Positions 1 through 15,271 of a DNA stretch of 64,000 bases are shown here, piece after piece. Source of the stretch: Aphis gossypii (Eukaryota > Arthropoda > Insecta > Hemiptera > Aphididae); NCBI RefSeq assembly GCF_020184175.1, contig NC_065531.1:56875213-56939212 (forward strand), read 5' to 3'. Below the pieces are notes generated by a model. It was not told where the DNA came from, searched no databases, and saw only the letters and a list, made by a program, of their open reading frames with translations. Positions within the stretch are counted from its first letter, which is position 1. Every line of letters starts with the position of its first letter. The position numbers and the translations under genes are program-made.

Positions 1-3000
1 ATTGTTTTAAACGTAGGTATATTTTTAGTCACTATACTTTTTATACACTTGAAGGTTGGTCAATTAATATATTACATATTTTCACGTTTGTTTTATCAGT
101 ATCAGTATATATTATGTTTGTACAGTCTCAGAAATTTTAGTTCGTATAATGAAAAGGGATAAACATTTTAACAGTACAAACGTGACACAAATAAATTTAT
201 AAAAATTAAAATAAAATATTGATTTTATAGTTTTAAAAACTCTGTAGCTGTTTTTCCGGAACTCGATGATTGTAGCAAATATTGAGTCCGTATACTGTAT
301 ACGTAATAACACATTTGTTATAGCCATAATAATGATACTGCGTGAGAATTTATTCCACTAATCCACTAATAATCATCAGTCATCCATATTACACACCCGG
401 TGTTTTCGACGACACCGGATTTAGACAATTTGTTTTTCGTTCCCGAGAGGATTGCATCTTTTTCAAAAAGATAATCTTTGTTTTGACAAATGGACTTTTT
501 TTGTGGGTAGACGTAAGTGCGCGACCACTGTGCAATAACTTGTGTAGTCATGATACTGATTAATTTTGTCGAGTACAGAGTGAGTCAAATAATATTACAT
601 ATTTTTCAAAATACTAGTTTGCAATGATTAAATAAATAAATCAATTATACAAGTATCAGGTAAGTTATTAAAAAGATCTTATCGAATAATGAAAATATAA
701 TTCCATCTGGTACAATTATCGTAAAGCATAAATAACAGCCATGGACTTGACATACCTATAAATGGTTAAACCCTCTTTCAGTTTTATCTTCCCCATAAAC
801 ACTGGATTTAAAGGACTATAAGTTTGCTCTAAATATCAATTAAATAAGACTATCAGCCATCCGAAGGTGAATATTACGTTGTTCGTGGTCGTCATTGTTA
901 CCCTATCTATAACTATGTAAATAATATATTATATCTACTCGTGTATTACTCAATGCTTTTGTACAACGCTGAACAAATTAATGAATACATTTTAATTTCA
1001 TAAATAAAGCTTCCTAATCTAAACAAATTATACAAAATAAAAGTCAATATTTGATAACATTTTTAAAGTGAATAAAATAAATTAAAGTTTAATAATTATA
1101 AAATAAGCGGAAAAGTTACCCGCTGAATTTTTTATCGAAATAAAATTGATGAAGCATTGTATAGACATTAGAAATTGAATATACAATTCACATCGACATA
1201 ATTTCTTGATTGTTCAATTAATATGTATCTATTGTTATTGCAATGTTCTTTTAGTACCTGGGTTATAACCTATAGGATATGAAAAACGGTTATAAGTATA
1301 GAGATGATCTATAGTCACTAGTCAGCCTATTTACTTTCATATATTAATAAACTAATAAGGTTTAAATAATTTTTACTAAAAACAAATCTAATTTAAATTA
1401 TAAAAACAATACATTTTATATAATAGTAATAGCGTTTTTTAGCTTAGGTACTAGCTGTCACCCGTGTGCTCCACCCTTGTGATAGTTGTTTGCAAATTGT
1501 GGGACTGTTTCTTTGTCTTATAGTTATTTTGTTCATAAAATGCTATAAATCGTACATATTGTATACCTACGCAAAATAGTAATCATTTAAGGGGTTTATA
1601 AATTCGCATAAAATATACTTATTACTAATAGATAATAAAAACAATTTTTTTCTCACATTAATATCATTATTCTTACACCCCGTGAATATAATATACCATA
1701 CTATTATAATGTCGTTAAATGAATAACAATAATAATTATTATTAAACAATAATATTGGTCACGGCATTTTGTGGGTTTTTGCATCATACAGCTAATCAGC
1801 GAGCTATGACTTATTATACTAATTTTCTATTGGTTATTATTATTATTGGATGCGTTTTAAATTTTTAACCTTAACTAATCGATTCTCTAGATTAAGTATA
1901 GGTACGTCAGTGGTAGTTAAAACGCAGGGATCTATACTTCAAACCCCGCAGAATCGTTCAAAGCGCCGCAAGCAGTTGTCACATCTTATATACATCGATA
2001 ATAATAATTGATGCATCGTCGATTTTATAAACACATTCTGAGGTGAGTCGTGGGCGATTGCTTAACTATAGGTACTCTTTAAACAATTATTTTAATATAT
2101 TATAATATATAACACACATACGTCGAAATTCAAATTTTACAGGAGAGACACAAAACTTATTTTGTAGAACTTATTATGTTCCCTTTTCGAAATAAATGAA
2201 AAAAAGTTACACGTCATACTGTTACTATATAGGAACACGTAGATATTTTTCGTTTTGACACCAAATAGTGTGTTTAGATACAAATAAAATATTTCTGTAA
2301 AAATCTAAAAATGTCAAAATATTGGACATTTCCCCTAACAAAAGTGTACTAAACCCTACTATCAGGTAGGTACAACAGTAAAAAAATTGGCGATGATACG
2401 TTGGACGGTGTGGATTTGTATGATTGACGAAAAATCGAGACTTACTATTGTAGTATAATAGATAAGTGTTTGGTAATAATGGTATACACTTTAATATATT
2501 ATAGTGTATTAAAAGTCTCAAGTCTCGTAGAATAATATTTTTTGAATAAAAAAAAAATAATTGAAATCGTTATTTTTTAATTAAATATAAAATATTTAAT
2601 TTCATCGAAATTTTAAATCAATATGTCCATTTGTATAACACTTAGCTACTAAAATTGAAAATGTATGTCAATTATTTGAACTATAAAATAATTTGTGAAT
2701 TTTCATATTTTTTTTAAAATTCAGTGAAAATATACATTTTAAATGCTTTTAAAAAATGTAATGATATTCAAGTAGGTATATTTATACCTATACTATAAGA
2801 CGCCTGATACAGTATTTATAACACTTTTTAAATACTTAATTTAAACAGTATTTACGTAGACTTCTTAGTATACGTAAACTCTAAATCAATTTACTCATAT
2901 ACTTATAACAAGACTATACTATACAATCATTCAATGACTGAAAAGGAGTTTTATAAGCGTACTGTGTTTAATGACAATGATCGATCAACACATATACTGT

Positions 3001-5820
3001 TAACCTCCGCTACTACTGAAATTTCACGATTTGTTTGCATTTACAATAATATTATAGATTCAGGATTATTTGTTTGTGACGACAGATCATATTTCTCTTA
3101 TGGGAATTTTTTTGAGATAAATGTCCCCATAAACCATAATATATTTGTTTTCTAAAACAGGACAATAGAAAAAAATATTTGTTTTTATTCTTGCGATGAA
3201 GTATATAAAAAATATCCTACGGACTTCAATTATTATAACGTAAAAGTGTTCAACTACGGTTATGTACGATATACTATATATATAATATATTATTGTTTCA
3301 TTAAATCAGTAGTAAAGTAGCCATAATCGTATATTAGAGTTTGCAAATGACTTAATAATTCTAAATATTTCTTGTTCAGAACTGATACATACAATTATCA
3401 GTCATCGTGACGTAGGTACTCGTTTACATTGTATAATATATTATGATACATTGTAATAACTGTATTAAATGATTTGACCACGTGCGGTTAACCAATTGTG
3501 TGTAACAACTGTTGATAAATATGCATTTATAATATAGTAAACACTAAAAAAGTGTCGAATTCAAAAGTTGTGGGTTTCTAGAGCAGTAGAGCATATAGAC
3601 AGTTAAAATTTCTGTATCCCTTAAAAAGTCATTATCTACATATGTGACGTATTTCTATACATTTTAATTTTACCAACCAATAATTTAAATTAACCAGTTT
3701 TAATTATAATATTAACCAACTATAATTAATTAAGTTAGTTAAAACTTAACAGTTACATTTTAATGAATAAATAAATGTTCATATTATAATTATTTAAAAT
3801 AAAACTTTTTTAATTTACAGGGAAACTTTTTTATTATTTCTATCAACCTAATGAAGTTAATCTATAGAACAATTATAAATATAGACTGTAATCTATAACT
3901 ATAATTATAAAAGATAATTAACTAACAGTAAATTTTTAACTTAAAATATATAGTTTTCTTATTTTTTTTTTTTTTTTTGCTGTGAGGTTTTATTGAAGAT
4001 AATATTCCTAAAATCAATATTATTAAGATAACGTACTCTATGGGGAAAATATGATGGAACTCCTAAAATAAGCGAAAATCTCTAATATTAAGCCTGCTTT
4101 GCATAATGGATAATTCGGTACTGATGTTAAATCGATATGACGTGTAAACATAGGCTGGTTTGTAATATACGTGCGCAACGTTCGAAGTTTCAATTATACA
4201 AAGATAAGAAAAGCGATGTGCGTTGATTACGTTGATTTATACATGAATAATAATGCATTCATGTTTACATACATTATTATAATGTATGATGGATTAAAGA
4301 CAACTATGGAGCTCAATATAATTGAAGAGGCTGAATCCACAACTTTATTTTTTCAAAAGCTTCATTATTTACATTTTACTACGTAAACAAAAAATATACG
4401 TTTTATTTACAAAAAAAAAAATCGAATTAACTGGATTTGAATGTATATCTTGTACGCGTAGTGTTTAGGACAATATGTTTGAATATCATAAATCATAATT
4501 AGTATATTACAATTTATAATTTCATCATTTAAAATATATAAGTACAGTGTGGCAAATTTGGGAGCTAATTTTATATTTTGTGGGGATTTTCGTTTTAGCC
4601 TTCCTAGTTTCACCAACAGTTTCAAAACTCATTTTAATGTAGGTATATTATATATATATATCGTATATATAATTATATCAAGTTTTAATTACTATTATAA
4701 CGGTACATATTTTACGTACATAGTTACTATATTGAATATTGATGTGGCAAAGCTAATTGTATTAGGTACACATTACACATATATCGAGGTAAACAAATGA
4801 ATAATTAATACCGCTCGACAAGCAAAACTTTAAAATAATATTATTGATCAAATTATCATAGCATATACATTTATATAAATATAAATGTAATATAACTATT
4901 CCTTATAGTGTTGTAGTGTTAATATCCATCAGATATAATAATCCTAATGACTTCAGACTAATTAATACATTTGGACGTTATCCAACTCGCTAATGTTTAG
5001 ATAAAATATTATGTTATCCGGAAATATTTCCCTAACAAACAGTAAATTACAATCACTGTCAGTAGGATGTTTTGTTTTTATAATTCTTTTTAGTAAATTA
5101 ATACAAGTATAAATCATTTTTTTCAGTCAAAAGTTTCGGTATTTTTTAAAAAGAAAATCTTATTATTTTTGTTCTATAATTTAAAGTGTGTAAACATATC
5201 TTCAATCGAAATATTTGGCTTTTGATTATAGTTATCATTGTTTTTTAGCTTGTGGGAGTGTAACATTGCTGTACGTGTTTATATAAATATCTTAAAAATT
5301 ATTACTCTGCAGTAATATGAACTAAATAATTAAAATTATTATCTCAAGTGCTCGAAAAGAATTATTTTATTCCGAAGCTGAGTTGATGATAATCATGTTA
5401 AAAATCCATAGATTTGGCGGTGGGGTAGTAGTGGTTGTGGAGTAATAAGTAAATATTAAGTATTAATCAAGTGCCAATTAAAAATATAAATTATAAATAA
5501 AAATTTAATAATTTATTGAATGATGGAGTTATAATATAAATATTACCATAATACAACCATAATTGGAAGTTAACGAAACCTGAGTTTTTCCTACCCTTAA
5601 TTATTTATTATAATATATATATGATTACCTATAAAAATAAGTTAATCGATTTATAATTATAATATATCAGTAAGTAAAACATATATCTGTAGGTGCTGTA
5701 GTACTGCAATATTATTATTGTTATTAGCTCAACTTTTTAGTATAATTACGTTTTGTTTCAGTTCGTTCGATTATACGCATAGTACAATGTATATTTTATG
5801 TGCAACGAGATCATAATAAT
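1..5820. other. AT-rich stretch with no supported gene
   Basis: This stretch is strongly AT-rich and no gene is recognised in it. It has short open frames (for example 342-563 and 2934-3155 on the plus strand) with no family signature. It holds a T-run of 17 at 3962-3978 and a small GC-rich hairpin at 397-418 (CCGGTGT and ACACCGG around an 8-base loop). I see no promoter, exon or RNA gene that can be defended. It could be intergenic or intronic. Confidence 0.6.
397..418. repeat. short GC-rich inverted repeat
   Basis: CCGGTGT at 397-403 is the exact reverse complement of ACACCGG at 412-418, with an 8-base loop between. It stands out only because the surroundings are AT-rich. It has no T-tract or other feature that would suggest a known element, and its function is unknown. 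Confidence 0.5.
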
Positions 5821-7150
5821 TACAGTACAATACTATCGGCAGCGCGTGTACACGATAGAATTATTATAAAACGGGTATGTTTTTACGATAATACTATTAT
5901 ATACCTTTAGGTGAAATGTCTGCACGCTTATAATAATATATGTTGTGTTGCGTATTATCTCGTCGACAATACATTCGTCTAGACGGTCCGCATAGGGGAA
6001 AAACACATAGATTATTGTTAAGATTTTGCAACAATTTGTTATCACTTATAAATATTAGGTGTGTGTATATACTATATATATATATCGTGACGTGTGTTTT
6101 ATCATATTTTATTCACTTTTCGCTCCATCAGCGTGACAAAGGTTATATAGGTAGGTATTGCCTATAGGCTACATAGTATTGTATAGTGTATTAATAATCG
6201 GATATGCATAAATTACAGTGATAATTAGCATAAAAAACATAATAAAATATATCGTATAATCCTTTGAAAATTCTATACAAGACGATAATAAGTCTGCGTA
6301 CACGCGTACGTCGGTTACAAAAAATATTTTTCGCGATAATAATAATAATAATTGTGTTACGACACTGTGCGAACAACCGGTCGAACATCGATCGTGAACC
6401 CACTTCCGTACATAGATGTCTAGATGATACAACGAATGTTATTCGATCAGTCGTCGAACACATTTAAACGACTTCAAATTTTAGCACAAAATTGTCATTT
6501 GTATTGATTTAATTCTGATAGCCAACCACGTACGTGCAGTTCATATAAGCTACGTATAATGGGCATATTATTAAACAACGATAAATAATTTCGTTGAATA
6601 AAAACACATAAAAAAAAATTACCATTATGATTTTTAACTAAGTAGAATTGATGTATTTTATTCTTTTAACTTATTTTTATTACGGGATATCTTTTTAGTT
6701 TATAATATACTCTTCACTATCACTTTTTCCATACCAACACAAGACTCGGTTATAGTTGAAAAATTGGTCGACTCACCAGGCCTTGGTCAATACAGTGCCT
6801 GCCCACTTGTTTTTATAATAATATATGTACGCTTGGCTATTGTGTCGAAAAACAAAAACGACGTCGGACAAAGTGTACACGCACATACATTATACATATT
6901 ATAATAAAACGTATATATGTATATAATACATAATATATAAACCCAAGTCCATTGTGATCAGAATGGCGATGATGGATCGGGGCAGGGGAGGGGGGTACGA
7001 GTTGAAAAAGTATACAAGTATTATATTATTATAATTTTATAGTGACACACGATATTATTTTACGGAGTAAGGAAGGGCGGCGAAGACCGCAATGTGCCAA
7101 AATCGTATCTATAGTCGTTGTCACGAGCTTACCTTGAACGTGTCCCACCG
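5820..7150. other. CpG-richer block, possibly regulatory, no gene recognised
   Basis: Base composition shifts here: CpG-containing words such as TCGTCGACAA, CACGCGTACGTCGG and CGTACGTGCAG appear between AT-rich deserts. A TAA microsatellite sits at 6335-6352 and a G-rich tract (runs of 4, 4 and 6 G) lies at 6979-6995. Short frames of 65-90 codons overlap on both strands around 6170-6467. They mirror one another and contain strings of Ile encoded by the TAA/ATA repeat, so none is accepted as coding. The block may be a regulatory island; that is inference from composition alone. Confidence 0.3.
6335..6352 (+). repeat. (TAA)n microsatellite
   Basis: Six units of an ATA/TAA trinucleotide repeat. 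The repeat makes the poly-Ile and poly-Asn strings seen in the overlapping open frames here. Confidence 0.85.
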
Positions 7151-7477
7151 ACACCTTTGCGCAAACATAATAAAATAAATTATAATGTACAATAACTATA
7201 CAAAACTAGTGTAACGCAATCGTAGAGTTATTACCTGATTTATATTAATTGTTAGGTATAATTATTATACTAGGTACTTGTCATTATACCTTATTTGTAC
7301 CATTTATGCGCAATACAAGAAAACCCAATTCGAATACTTGCAGCACACTTCGACGGGGACGTAATTATTAACTTATTATACTCAAATAAAGCAAATTAAA
7401 TTTGCAAACATAATGTTGTCGATTTTTGTAATTCACTGTGTTTGACTTTTTAAAAAGTTCATTATTAGGAATCTAAA

Positions 7478-7518
7478 ACTGGTCATTGTTAGGACCTACG
7501 ATGAAAGGTCCTACCAGT
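7478..7518. repeat. two-part inverted repeat (hairpin)
   Basis: AGGACCT at 7491-7497 pairs exactly with AGGTCCT at 7506-7512 across an 8-base loop. ACTGGT at 7478-7483 then pairs exactly with ACCAGT at 7513-7518, with a 7-base bulge on the 5' side only. Thirteen pairs of mixed composition are unusual in this AT-rich neighbourhood. The origin is unknown; it could be a transposon relic or a structured RNA. Confidence 0.5.
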
Positions 7519-9634
7519 TATTGTACATGAATGACGCTTTTGTCTTACAACGATCAATCGTGAGTTGTGACAGGTTCAAGAATTAATTGTTTAGATCTCG
7601 ACAACATACACTGCTAGACACTAATAATAGAAAATTAGAAGCCAACGATAAGAAAGAAACTTCATCTCGGGATTCATTTGATCAGGTGTTTATTCTCTTT
7701 CATAAAGTTAATTATAATTGACAATTACAAGAACTACACGCAATACTGTTATAGTTATGAATATAGTCATATAGATAAAACCTGCATGCATCTAAATTAA
7801 TTAACTAATTTGTTTATTTAAAAATAAATGTGTGAATATTAAATTATAAACACATTTTGTTTTTCCAGGTCTTAATATTTTGCTATTTTTGATCTGAAAA
7901 TTACAAACTTTTAAGCGATAACGAAATTTAAATTGCTTTTTCTTCGAAATACAAAATTGTGTTACTTTTTAATCAAGATTAAACTAAGTTAAGTTTGTAT
8001 ATTAAGCCAACTTAACCTATTATTATGACTCTTACGTAAAAGTTAGACTGAACTTTTGAATTTCTAGAACCTAATAAATTATATTGCTTTGGAAATTTGT
8101 AAGTGTCTGTTGGTATTTTCGTTTATAATTAATCTAAAATGGACATCATAGTTCGAAATTGTAATTTAATTTCATGTGTAGAGAAAATCGTACAATGTAC
8201 CGTTGAAAAAATAGCTACCCTGTTGAAAACTACAGAGAAATAAATACGAACTGAACATAGTTGTCTGCACCGTTCTGAGCTATAACTGCGTTTACTATAA
8301 TAGTGTTTAATTTCAACCTGTTGTTTAAATAATACAAATTATTATTTTAAAAACTTAAATGAACATAACGTTTACAAACAAATATCACGTTTAATGAGCG
8401 AATGTGGGCACCCATCTGTGTTTTGCTTTAGGCCCACCCAAAAATAAAGCAAAAAAGTATTGTAAAAAATAAGTAGGTAGGTATGTCACGACTCAGCGAG
8501 ATACGTTTTGCATGAAGCACACTTACATTTTTTTTACAGATTACATCATTTTAATCTTAAATCTGTACAGCATGTGATAGGTGCTTCAGAATAATGTTAT
8601 TATTTATGATACATAGCGATATAGATGAGAAATGTTGATTAATAATATTATCCGAGCGAAGCAACAAAAATAAAATGCACGTTGTAATAATAATATGAAA
8701 CGTATCAAAAAATTTGGCTAAACTTTTTTAATAAACTAGAGTTATTTCTCTTTTTTTTCCGATACGCCTCCGCAGTTTATACAATAAATTGTTTCTACAT
8801 AATATTTGTGCTCAGATGTGCATTTAAATTATAAATAATTTTATATTTTGTTTTCTATATATACGATAATATTATTTTTGATCATAATAAAGAAACGAAA
8901 TAATATATAATAAAATTTCGCCTTTTATTCAGAAGTATTTTAATATTTTTTTTTATATCATAGAGATTACTGTAAAAAATATACTACAATACCTATAACA
9001 TAATATACTTATTAAACAGAAACATGTATATAATCGTTCAAATATAATATAACTACTCAAATAGTTTTCGTACCTAATCGAATGGAAATCAGAAATATTT
9101 ATAATATATTAATCAATGTAGTACTTATAATAATTCCACTATTCCAGCAAATATATAATTTGTAAAAATATTATTATTGGGTCCGTGAATTTTATTTAAA
9201 AATTGTTTTGCAATATCATGTTATATATATTTTTTAATACCATGCATATATTTGGTATTGAATTAAATTATATTATATTATGTTTTTTTTAAAAATATAT
9301 TGAAGAATAATTTTAGTTTAAACAAAAAGTATTTGGTATTAAAAATTTCAGAGAGTTATTGCCAAGTTATTTTGTTTTAAGTTTTTGAAATGTTATAGTT
9401 TTATATTTTATCGTTATTATGTGTATAGTGGAAGTGTTTTAATACTCCAAATGACGACAAATTGTATTTATCTGTGAAAAATTGTAATTTGAATATCTTA
9501 TTTATTGAATCATTGTTCAAGACGTAGATTTTTTGAGTAGATTAATTTTGAAACTTTACATTAACGATATTGTTAAATATAAAGAAAAACGTCTGTTTTC
9601 AACAGATTTCAATTTTCTTGACAACTTTCTTCCC

Positions 9635-9668
9635 ATGATGATGATAATAATAATAATAATAATAATAA
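9635..9668 (+). repeat. GAT/AAT compound microsatellite
   Basis: A few ATG/GAT units run straight into about eight AAT units. This is a simple repeat with no coding frame of interest. Confidence 0.85.
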
Positions 9669-12600
9669 CGTGCTTTGTTCCACCGTACATATAATTTTCA
9701 TTGTACAGAATTATATTTTCACCAAAAGTTTTTAATATTCTACGAGTATTACGAATATGTACTGTTCACACGAGGCGATGCAATGTTGGGTTTCATCGTA
9801 TACCAACGTTCTGTGCATGAATAACTTACGTTATTTATATATTAGTATTGTCAACAAAAATAATTTGAAATTAAATTGGATGTGGCTATATATTATTATT
9901 ATCTCATTCCGTTTTGATTTTTAGATTGTATTAGTTTAGTGTAGGTTATATAATATAATATAATATACTATATACATGCACTGTGTTGTAATGGTCGTAT
10001 ACCATTTCTGGTCTCATCTCCATAATATTTTGCTACCTGATGTTAATTTCCCAAATTATTTTGTTAATTATTTTTGTATTACTGTATCTGATTATTTACT
10101 ATATTGTTATTTAGTTGTCAATTATTTATATATACATAATTAGATATAATATAATTCTGCACGGTGTTACCTAAATCTTAGAATAAATGCAATTATTTAT
10201 AAAACAAATAACAATAATAATAATATTTATTATTTTCATTATAATGACAATATGATTCGATATAAAGTAAAACGCAATCGATTTTCACAATAGTAATACT
10301 CTCATATAGCAATTTTCATTATATGTGTAACTTACAAACAATCAAAAATGATAATAATTAATCTGGTTTATTATGATTTATAAATTACATTCCAATACTA
10401 AATAATATTGACCTGTAATTTTATTACTTTGAATTACTTTGATTTATGTTTTTGTAATATATATTTTAACCATGAATGCAAATTTATATTGCATTTTGTT
10501 GACTGAAAAAAGTTTTATATAATAATATGATTTCTTGAAAACAAAAAAAAAATTAGTGACAAGATGTGTAGTTAAATTATGATTCTGTGAATAATGTAAA
10601 ATAATAAAAAAAAATTTAATATTATTATCCTGAACTTTATGAATAAATTATGATTTCTATGGTCAATAGATTGCTGTCAGATTTGACTAAACCTACACGT
10701 CAATTTCGATCGATTCAACGAATACCTACCTTAGTTAACATCTGCACTGTCAATAGAATACAATTGACATTTCCAAGTATTAATGGTATGCTGTACAATA
10801 ATTATATACTATTTTATAATGAGCAATTTTCTATTTATTTTTTATAAAATCTGTCAGTCTAAAATGGTAATTTTAATTGACAGAAAAATTATCACAGTTT
10901 CAAGAAATACTATATATTTTATCGAAAATGCCATGTCATAATATCTAAAAATCACTTTAAATTACAGTTTGCAATTTATTAAAGAATGGACAACCTAAAT
11001 TATGAGTGAAAATCAATTTGTTTATATTTATTAAAATATCCTACGTAGGTATAGGTAATAATATAATGAATTGCAATGTTTTTATCGCTGAAAAAATGTT
11101 AACATTGGTACTATAAAAATATAGAAATATAACATAAAATAGATAATATAATATATGTATTTTGTTATAATTTACACATCTATGCTCCATTTTTGTACGA
11201 ATTATATTCTTTCACATTTTTATTTAAATTAATTAAGAAAAAAAAATAATATGTTACAGATATGTGTAAAATTCAATAAAAAAGATATTTGATACTTATG
11301 TACGAGTATACGTGCTTATATTTTGTTAGAGTTTATATAGAGCTGTTCGAAGAGATAGTTTTGTCTCCCTGCAAGTAAAGTCAATTATTGATTCTTATAT
11401 GTCGAAAGAAATCTATTTTCAAATGAAATATGTAAAAATTATTTCTAATTTAGCACGAATTTTATGACCTAACGGATGATCTTATAAACAAAGATGCTCT
11501 TGGAAAGGTGTTTAGTTTAAAAAAATTATATATTATTAAATTATATTAAAACTATATATACATTATATACATTTAATATTCCCTACGTTCAATTATACAT
11601 GCGTAATTAGTGTTCTAATTTTTATTTGTGTTTAACTTTATAGTAAATTTAATATTTATAAGGCGTGTTAATTGTACCTATACAACCACAATTATTTCAT
11701 TAAACTAAATTAAAATGATTGTTTATAATTTATAGCCAACGGTACCGGAAGGCAGGCATCATGAAATTTGAATTTAAATCGTATACTCAGCAGCTGCATC
11801 GCCATCATGCCGAATACCAGTTACCAGCTACGTACATTATATTATTATATATGCACTACAATATGAATATTATAATTTTTGTAGTATTTAATATACATAA
11901 GCGTCACTGCGGACTACCGTTTTGGTGCAGATGAAGAAATTATTTGAAAAAACGTTTTTAAAATTAAAATGTAGGTACTTCGTATTATGATTATTTATGA
12001 AATTTAAGTTTGAAGACACGCTAAAAATTAAAAAAGATTTTTTATAATAAAATAGGTATTATATTATAACAGTGGTAAAACTATTTGTGGACTACAATGA
12101 GCAATGAAGAGTTCGCGTCTATAATTCGTATATGATTAGTTTACACTTTTCTCTTTTTTCTCTCTTTTTTTTTACCTATAATACGAGTATACGTATTGTG
12201 CCGCATATTATATGTAGGGACTGCAGTCGTTTGGAACGCGATAAAAAACCAAACACGAAAAAGGATGTCGAGTTTTCATGAATAATAGTCACCTTGGCTC
12301 TGGGGGTGTAGTATGGCGTGGTAGTGAAATATATTATATAGTGCACTACACCGGATACAGGGATTAACATTTATATTGAATCGAGGGAATTTGGTTGGAA
12401 TCGACCAACAAGAATAAAAAATCATAACTTAGGTCAACAATTTTAAAATAATATTTTTACAACTAATTCCATAAAAGCGAAGAGAATCTATATTATTGTT
12501 ACAATAGAAATAAATGTAATGAAAAACTATCAACACACTGAATGAAAGTTACACACTATACTGATAACTATAATAATAATACTATTAATAGTATTTCAAT

Positions 12601-15199
12601 TAAAATAAGTATTCTAATTCAGATAAATAATTATGCGAATCATGATAATGCTGCCGGTCATTACAACTTGAAAGAATGTCAACAGTTTTTTTTTTTGTTT
12701 ACCGAAAACAACATTCTTAATGTCAAGAAAAATAAAAATATTTTTTTACCTTACTAGTTACTTGTAAACAAACTCCAGTAAATTAAGAGAACACGATCGG
12801 GTGCTTGTGTTGTGTTCTTGTTTATCATTTTCGACTCGGTCTTTTAGTTTGAAATATATTTAATACATAATGCACGCTGGATTGTGAAAAAAAAACATTG
12901 GATGAATCAAGAAAATATCATATGATTTCAACTATTCGATATAAATTATTATCCAACATAAAACTTTGTTGTTCTTATTTGATTTATTATTAACGATTTT
13001 TGTATGTTTTTATAAAGAAAAGAAGTTACTCAACATTTTTTTTTTTTTTGATTATTCGGTTAAATTAAACAGTTTTTAGTTTACAAGAATAAAATATAAC
13101 GAATCATGTATTGTATCTAAAGAAATATTAGTGTTTTTATGATAGAATAGAATACAGTATTATAGTTAATTATAAAAACAATTCCAATATTATTATTATG
13201 TCATTTGTATGCTTGGGGGAATTAGAGGACATAATGTGAAAGTAATTATAGAAAAACATTTTACCTACTTGATCCGACATGGATACTGGAATTGGTAATG
13301 ATTATAAAGATGACCGTTGTAAAATATGATAGATGTAATTTTTCGTGGAGAATCACGCGAATTTGTTTCGTTTTTATGCGGTTATTTGTTTAATCTAATA
13401 ATTCATACCAAATAAATTTCGTATTTTGTAAATGTAATATATTTTCAAAACAAATACACAATACCCACTCAACAGTTAACTTATTGTGATTGTGAATTTT
13501 TATGGGACATTTTATTTTCCCCGAAGTTAAAATTATGATATAGTATATTAAACTTTTTAAAATATAATTTACATATATAATTTATCAAATATTATTGAAA
13601 ACGACTAATACTAAATTAACAACTATACACACGCATAATGCATATTATCACTGCCTTATTGTCTTATTAAATGTGAAAAAATCAGATTTATCTGATAGTT
13701 ATTTATTAAATTATAACGTCTAGTACAATATTATTTCAATTTTCATGAATAAAAAAAAAAAAAATAATAAAAAAGAGGTATAATTATTTTGGAAGTAAGT
13801 ACAAAAACGAATTTTAAATTATAATATGCATCTTTTTATTTTGTTAAAAGCTGTCATATACAGACGCTCCTGTAACCATAAATATAAAATGGTTGCTACT
13901 GATGTATAAAAAAAATACAATTATCAATATAATATTTTTATGTTTATCAGCTTGAGACTATTATAATTTATAACCTAAGTTTTACTATCTATTATGTATA
14001 CTGTTTTTAACGTATAATGTACTATTGTAATACTATTTTTATTGGTTTGATAAACCGTAACTTTTCAAACATTTTTCTTCTAATGTCTTATACTTTATGA
14101 TACAGATTAAGTCACTGCGATCAGGCACATGAAATTTTGTACATAAAAAATCATTTTGAGCTAATAAAAGATGACATCTCTATAGCACGCAGCTAAGTAT
14201 GTCTAATATATTAAATATTTTACTCGCATGCTGCAGAGAAACTAGGTCGGAGGTAAGGAAATTTTGGTAGCCTTGTATTTTTTTTTTTTAATTCGTACGA
14301 TTTAACAAAAATATATTCATTTCACTGCCAAGAATATTATAATACATAGGTATAGTACATATGATGACAGTGGTGACGTTAAAACACTCGAACACGACAC
14401 ACTCGATGAAAACACGACAACCATAACTGTTTTATATTTATAATATTTCATGTCACTTCGGTACAAATGCATGTTTTATCATAATATATACCGATTATAT
14501 AATATTATTTTAATTTTTTAATTTTACATTTTGATAATTTAATTCTGTATTTATAGCGATCAGGGAGTATTATGTACTTAAAAATAGAAAATCTCTGCTT
14601 GACCACGACGTGTGTAACATAAGAGTGTACCAAACTGAGTTGGGTTAAATTATTTTGTATAATAATATAATAAACATAATGTGTATAAAACTGTCTTAAG
14701 TATTTTCTACCGTGTTACGAAAGCCTCTTACGATTTGTAGGGGGGAGGGGCACAAACGGTTGTGTGATCCGTTTAGTTATTTCATAACTCGTACCTTTGG
14801 AAACCGACACAGCTGTCGCAATTTTAAGATCGAAAGTCAAATGTATTTGAAAAATAATCGGAAGTTTGCAAGTATACAATTGTGTACGCACGAATGGGTT
14901 CATCGTTAATTTTTTTTCGACACACAATAGTGTGTGTGGATCGTTTATTGTGTACAATGCATATCTTACGTTTTTATAATATTATATATGACATGACCAC
15001 CGCTGCATTAATAAAGTATTCCCTACCTCCCTGGAGGACGCAGCACAATAATAATAATACGACCCGTTTATAGAAAGGTATTCCATCTACGTATTGAATG
15101 TTGCAGCTACTGTGCATATAATACCTATGAGCACACACGACACAAAACATATTATACGACGACAACAGCAATAATATTATTAATAATCATTCACTTGAC

Positions 15200-15239
15200 G
15201 GGGGGTGATGTGGTTCTCCCGGGAAGGGGGTGCTGGGGG
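15200..15239 (+). other. G-run cluster with quadruplex potential
   Basis: G-runs of 6, 3, 5 and 5 lie at 15200-15205, 15221-15223, 15226-15230 and 15235-15239. The loops are 15, 2 and 4 bases, so four G-triplet strands are available on the plus strand. A TAA microsatellite follows at once. Whether it folds is not known. Confidence 0.4.
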
Positions 15240-15244
15240 TTCTG

Positions 15245-15271
15245 TATAATAATAATAATAATAATAATAAA
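15245..15271 (+). repeat. (TAA)n microsatellite
   Basis: About nine units of a TAA/AAT repeat directly downstream of the G-run cluster. Confidence 0.9.

Larger units (their letters stand above)
7151..14700. other. long AT-rich desert with no supported gene
   Basis: This is about 7.5 kb of AT-rich sequence with frequent stops in all frames. Contents that can be named are a non-AT hairpin at 7478-7518, a GAT/AAT microsatellite at 9635-9668, a T-run at 13036-13049 and an A-run at 13751-13764. The short frames at 10650-10847, 11719-11934 and 12542-12757 show no domain and no convincing splice context. Nothing else is seen. Confidence 0.6.

Noticed and set aside
6169..6467. Three overlapping frames on both strands
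   Set aside because: They mirror one another across a TAA repeat and cannot all be coding; none shows a domain.
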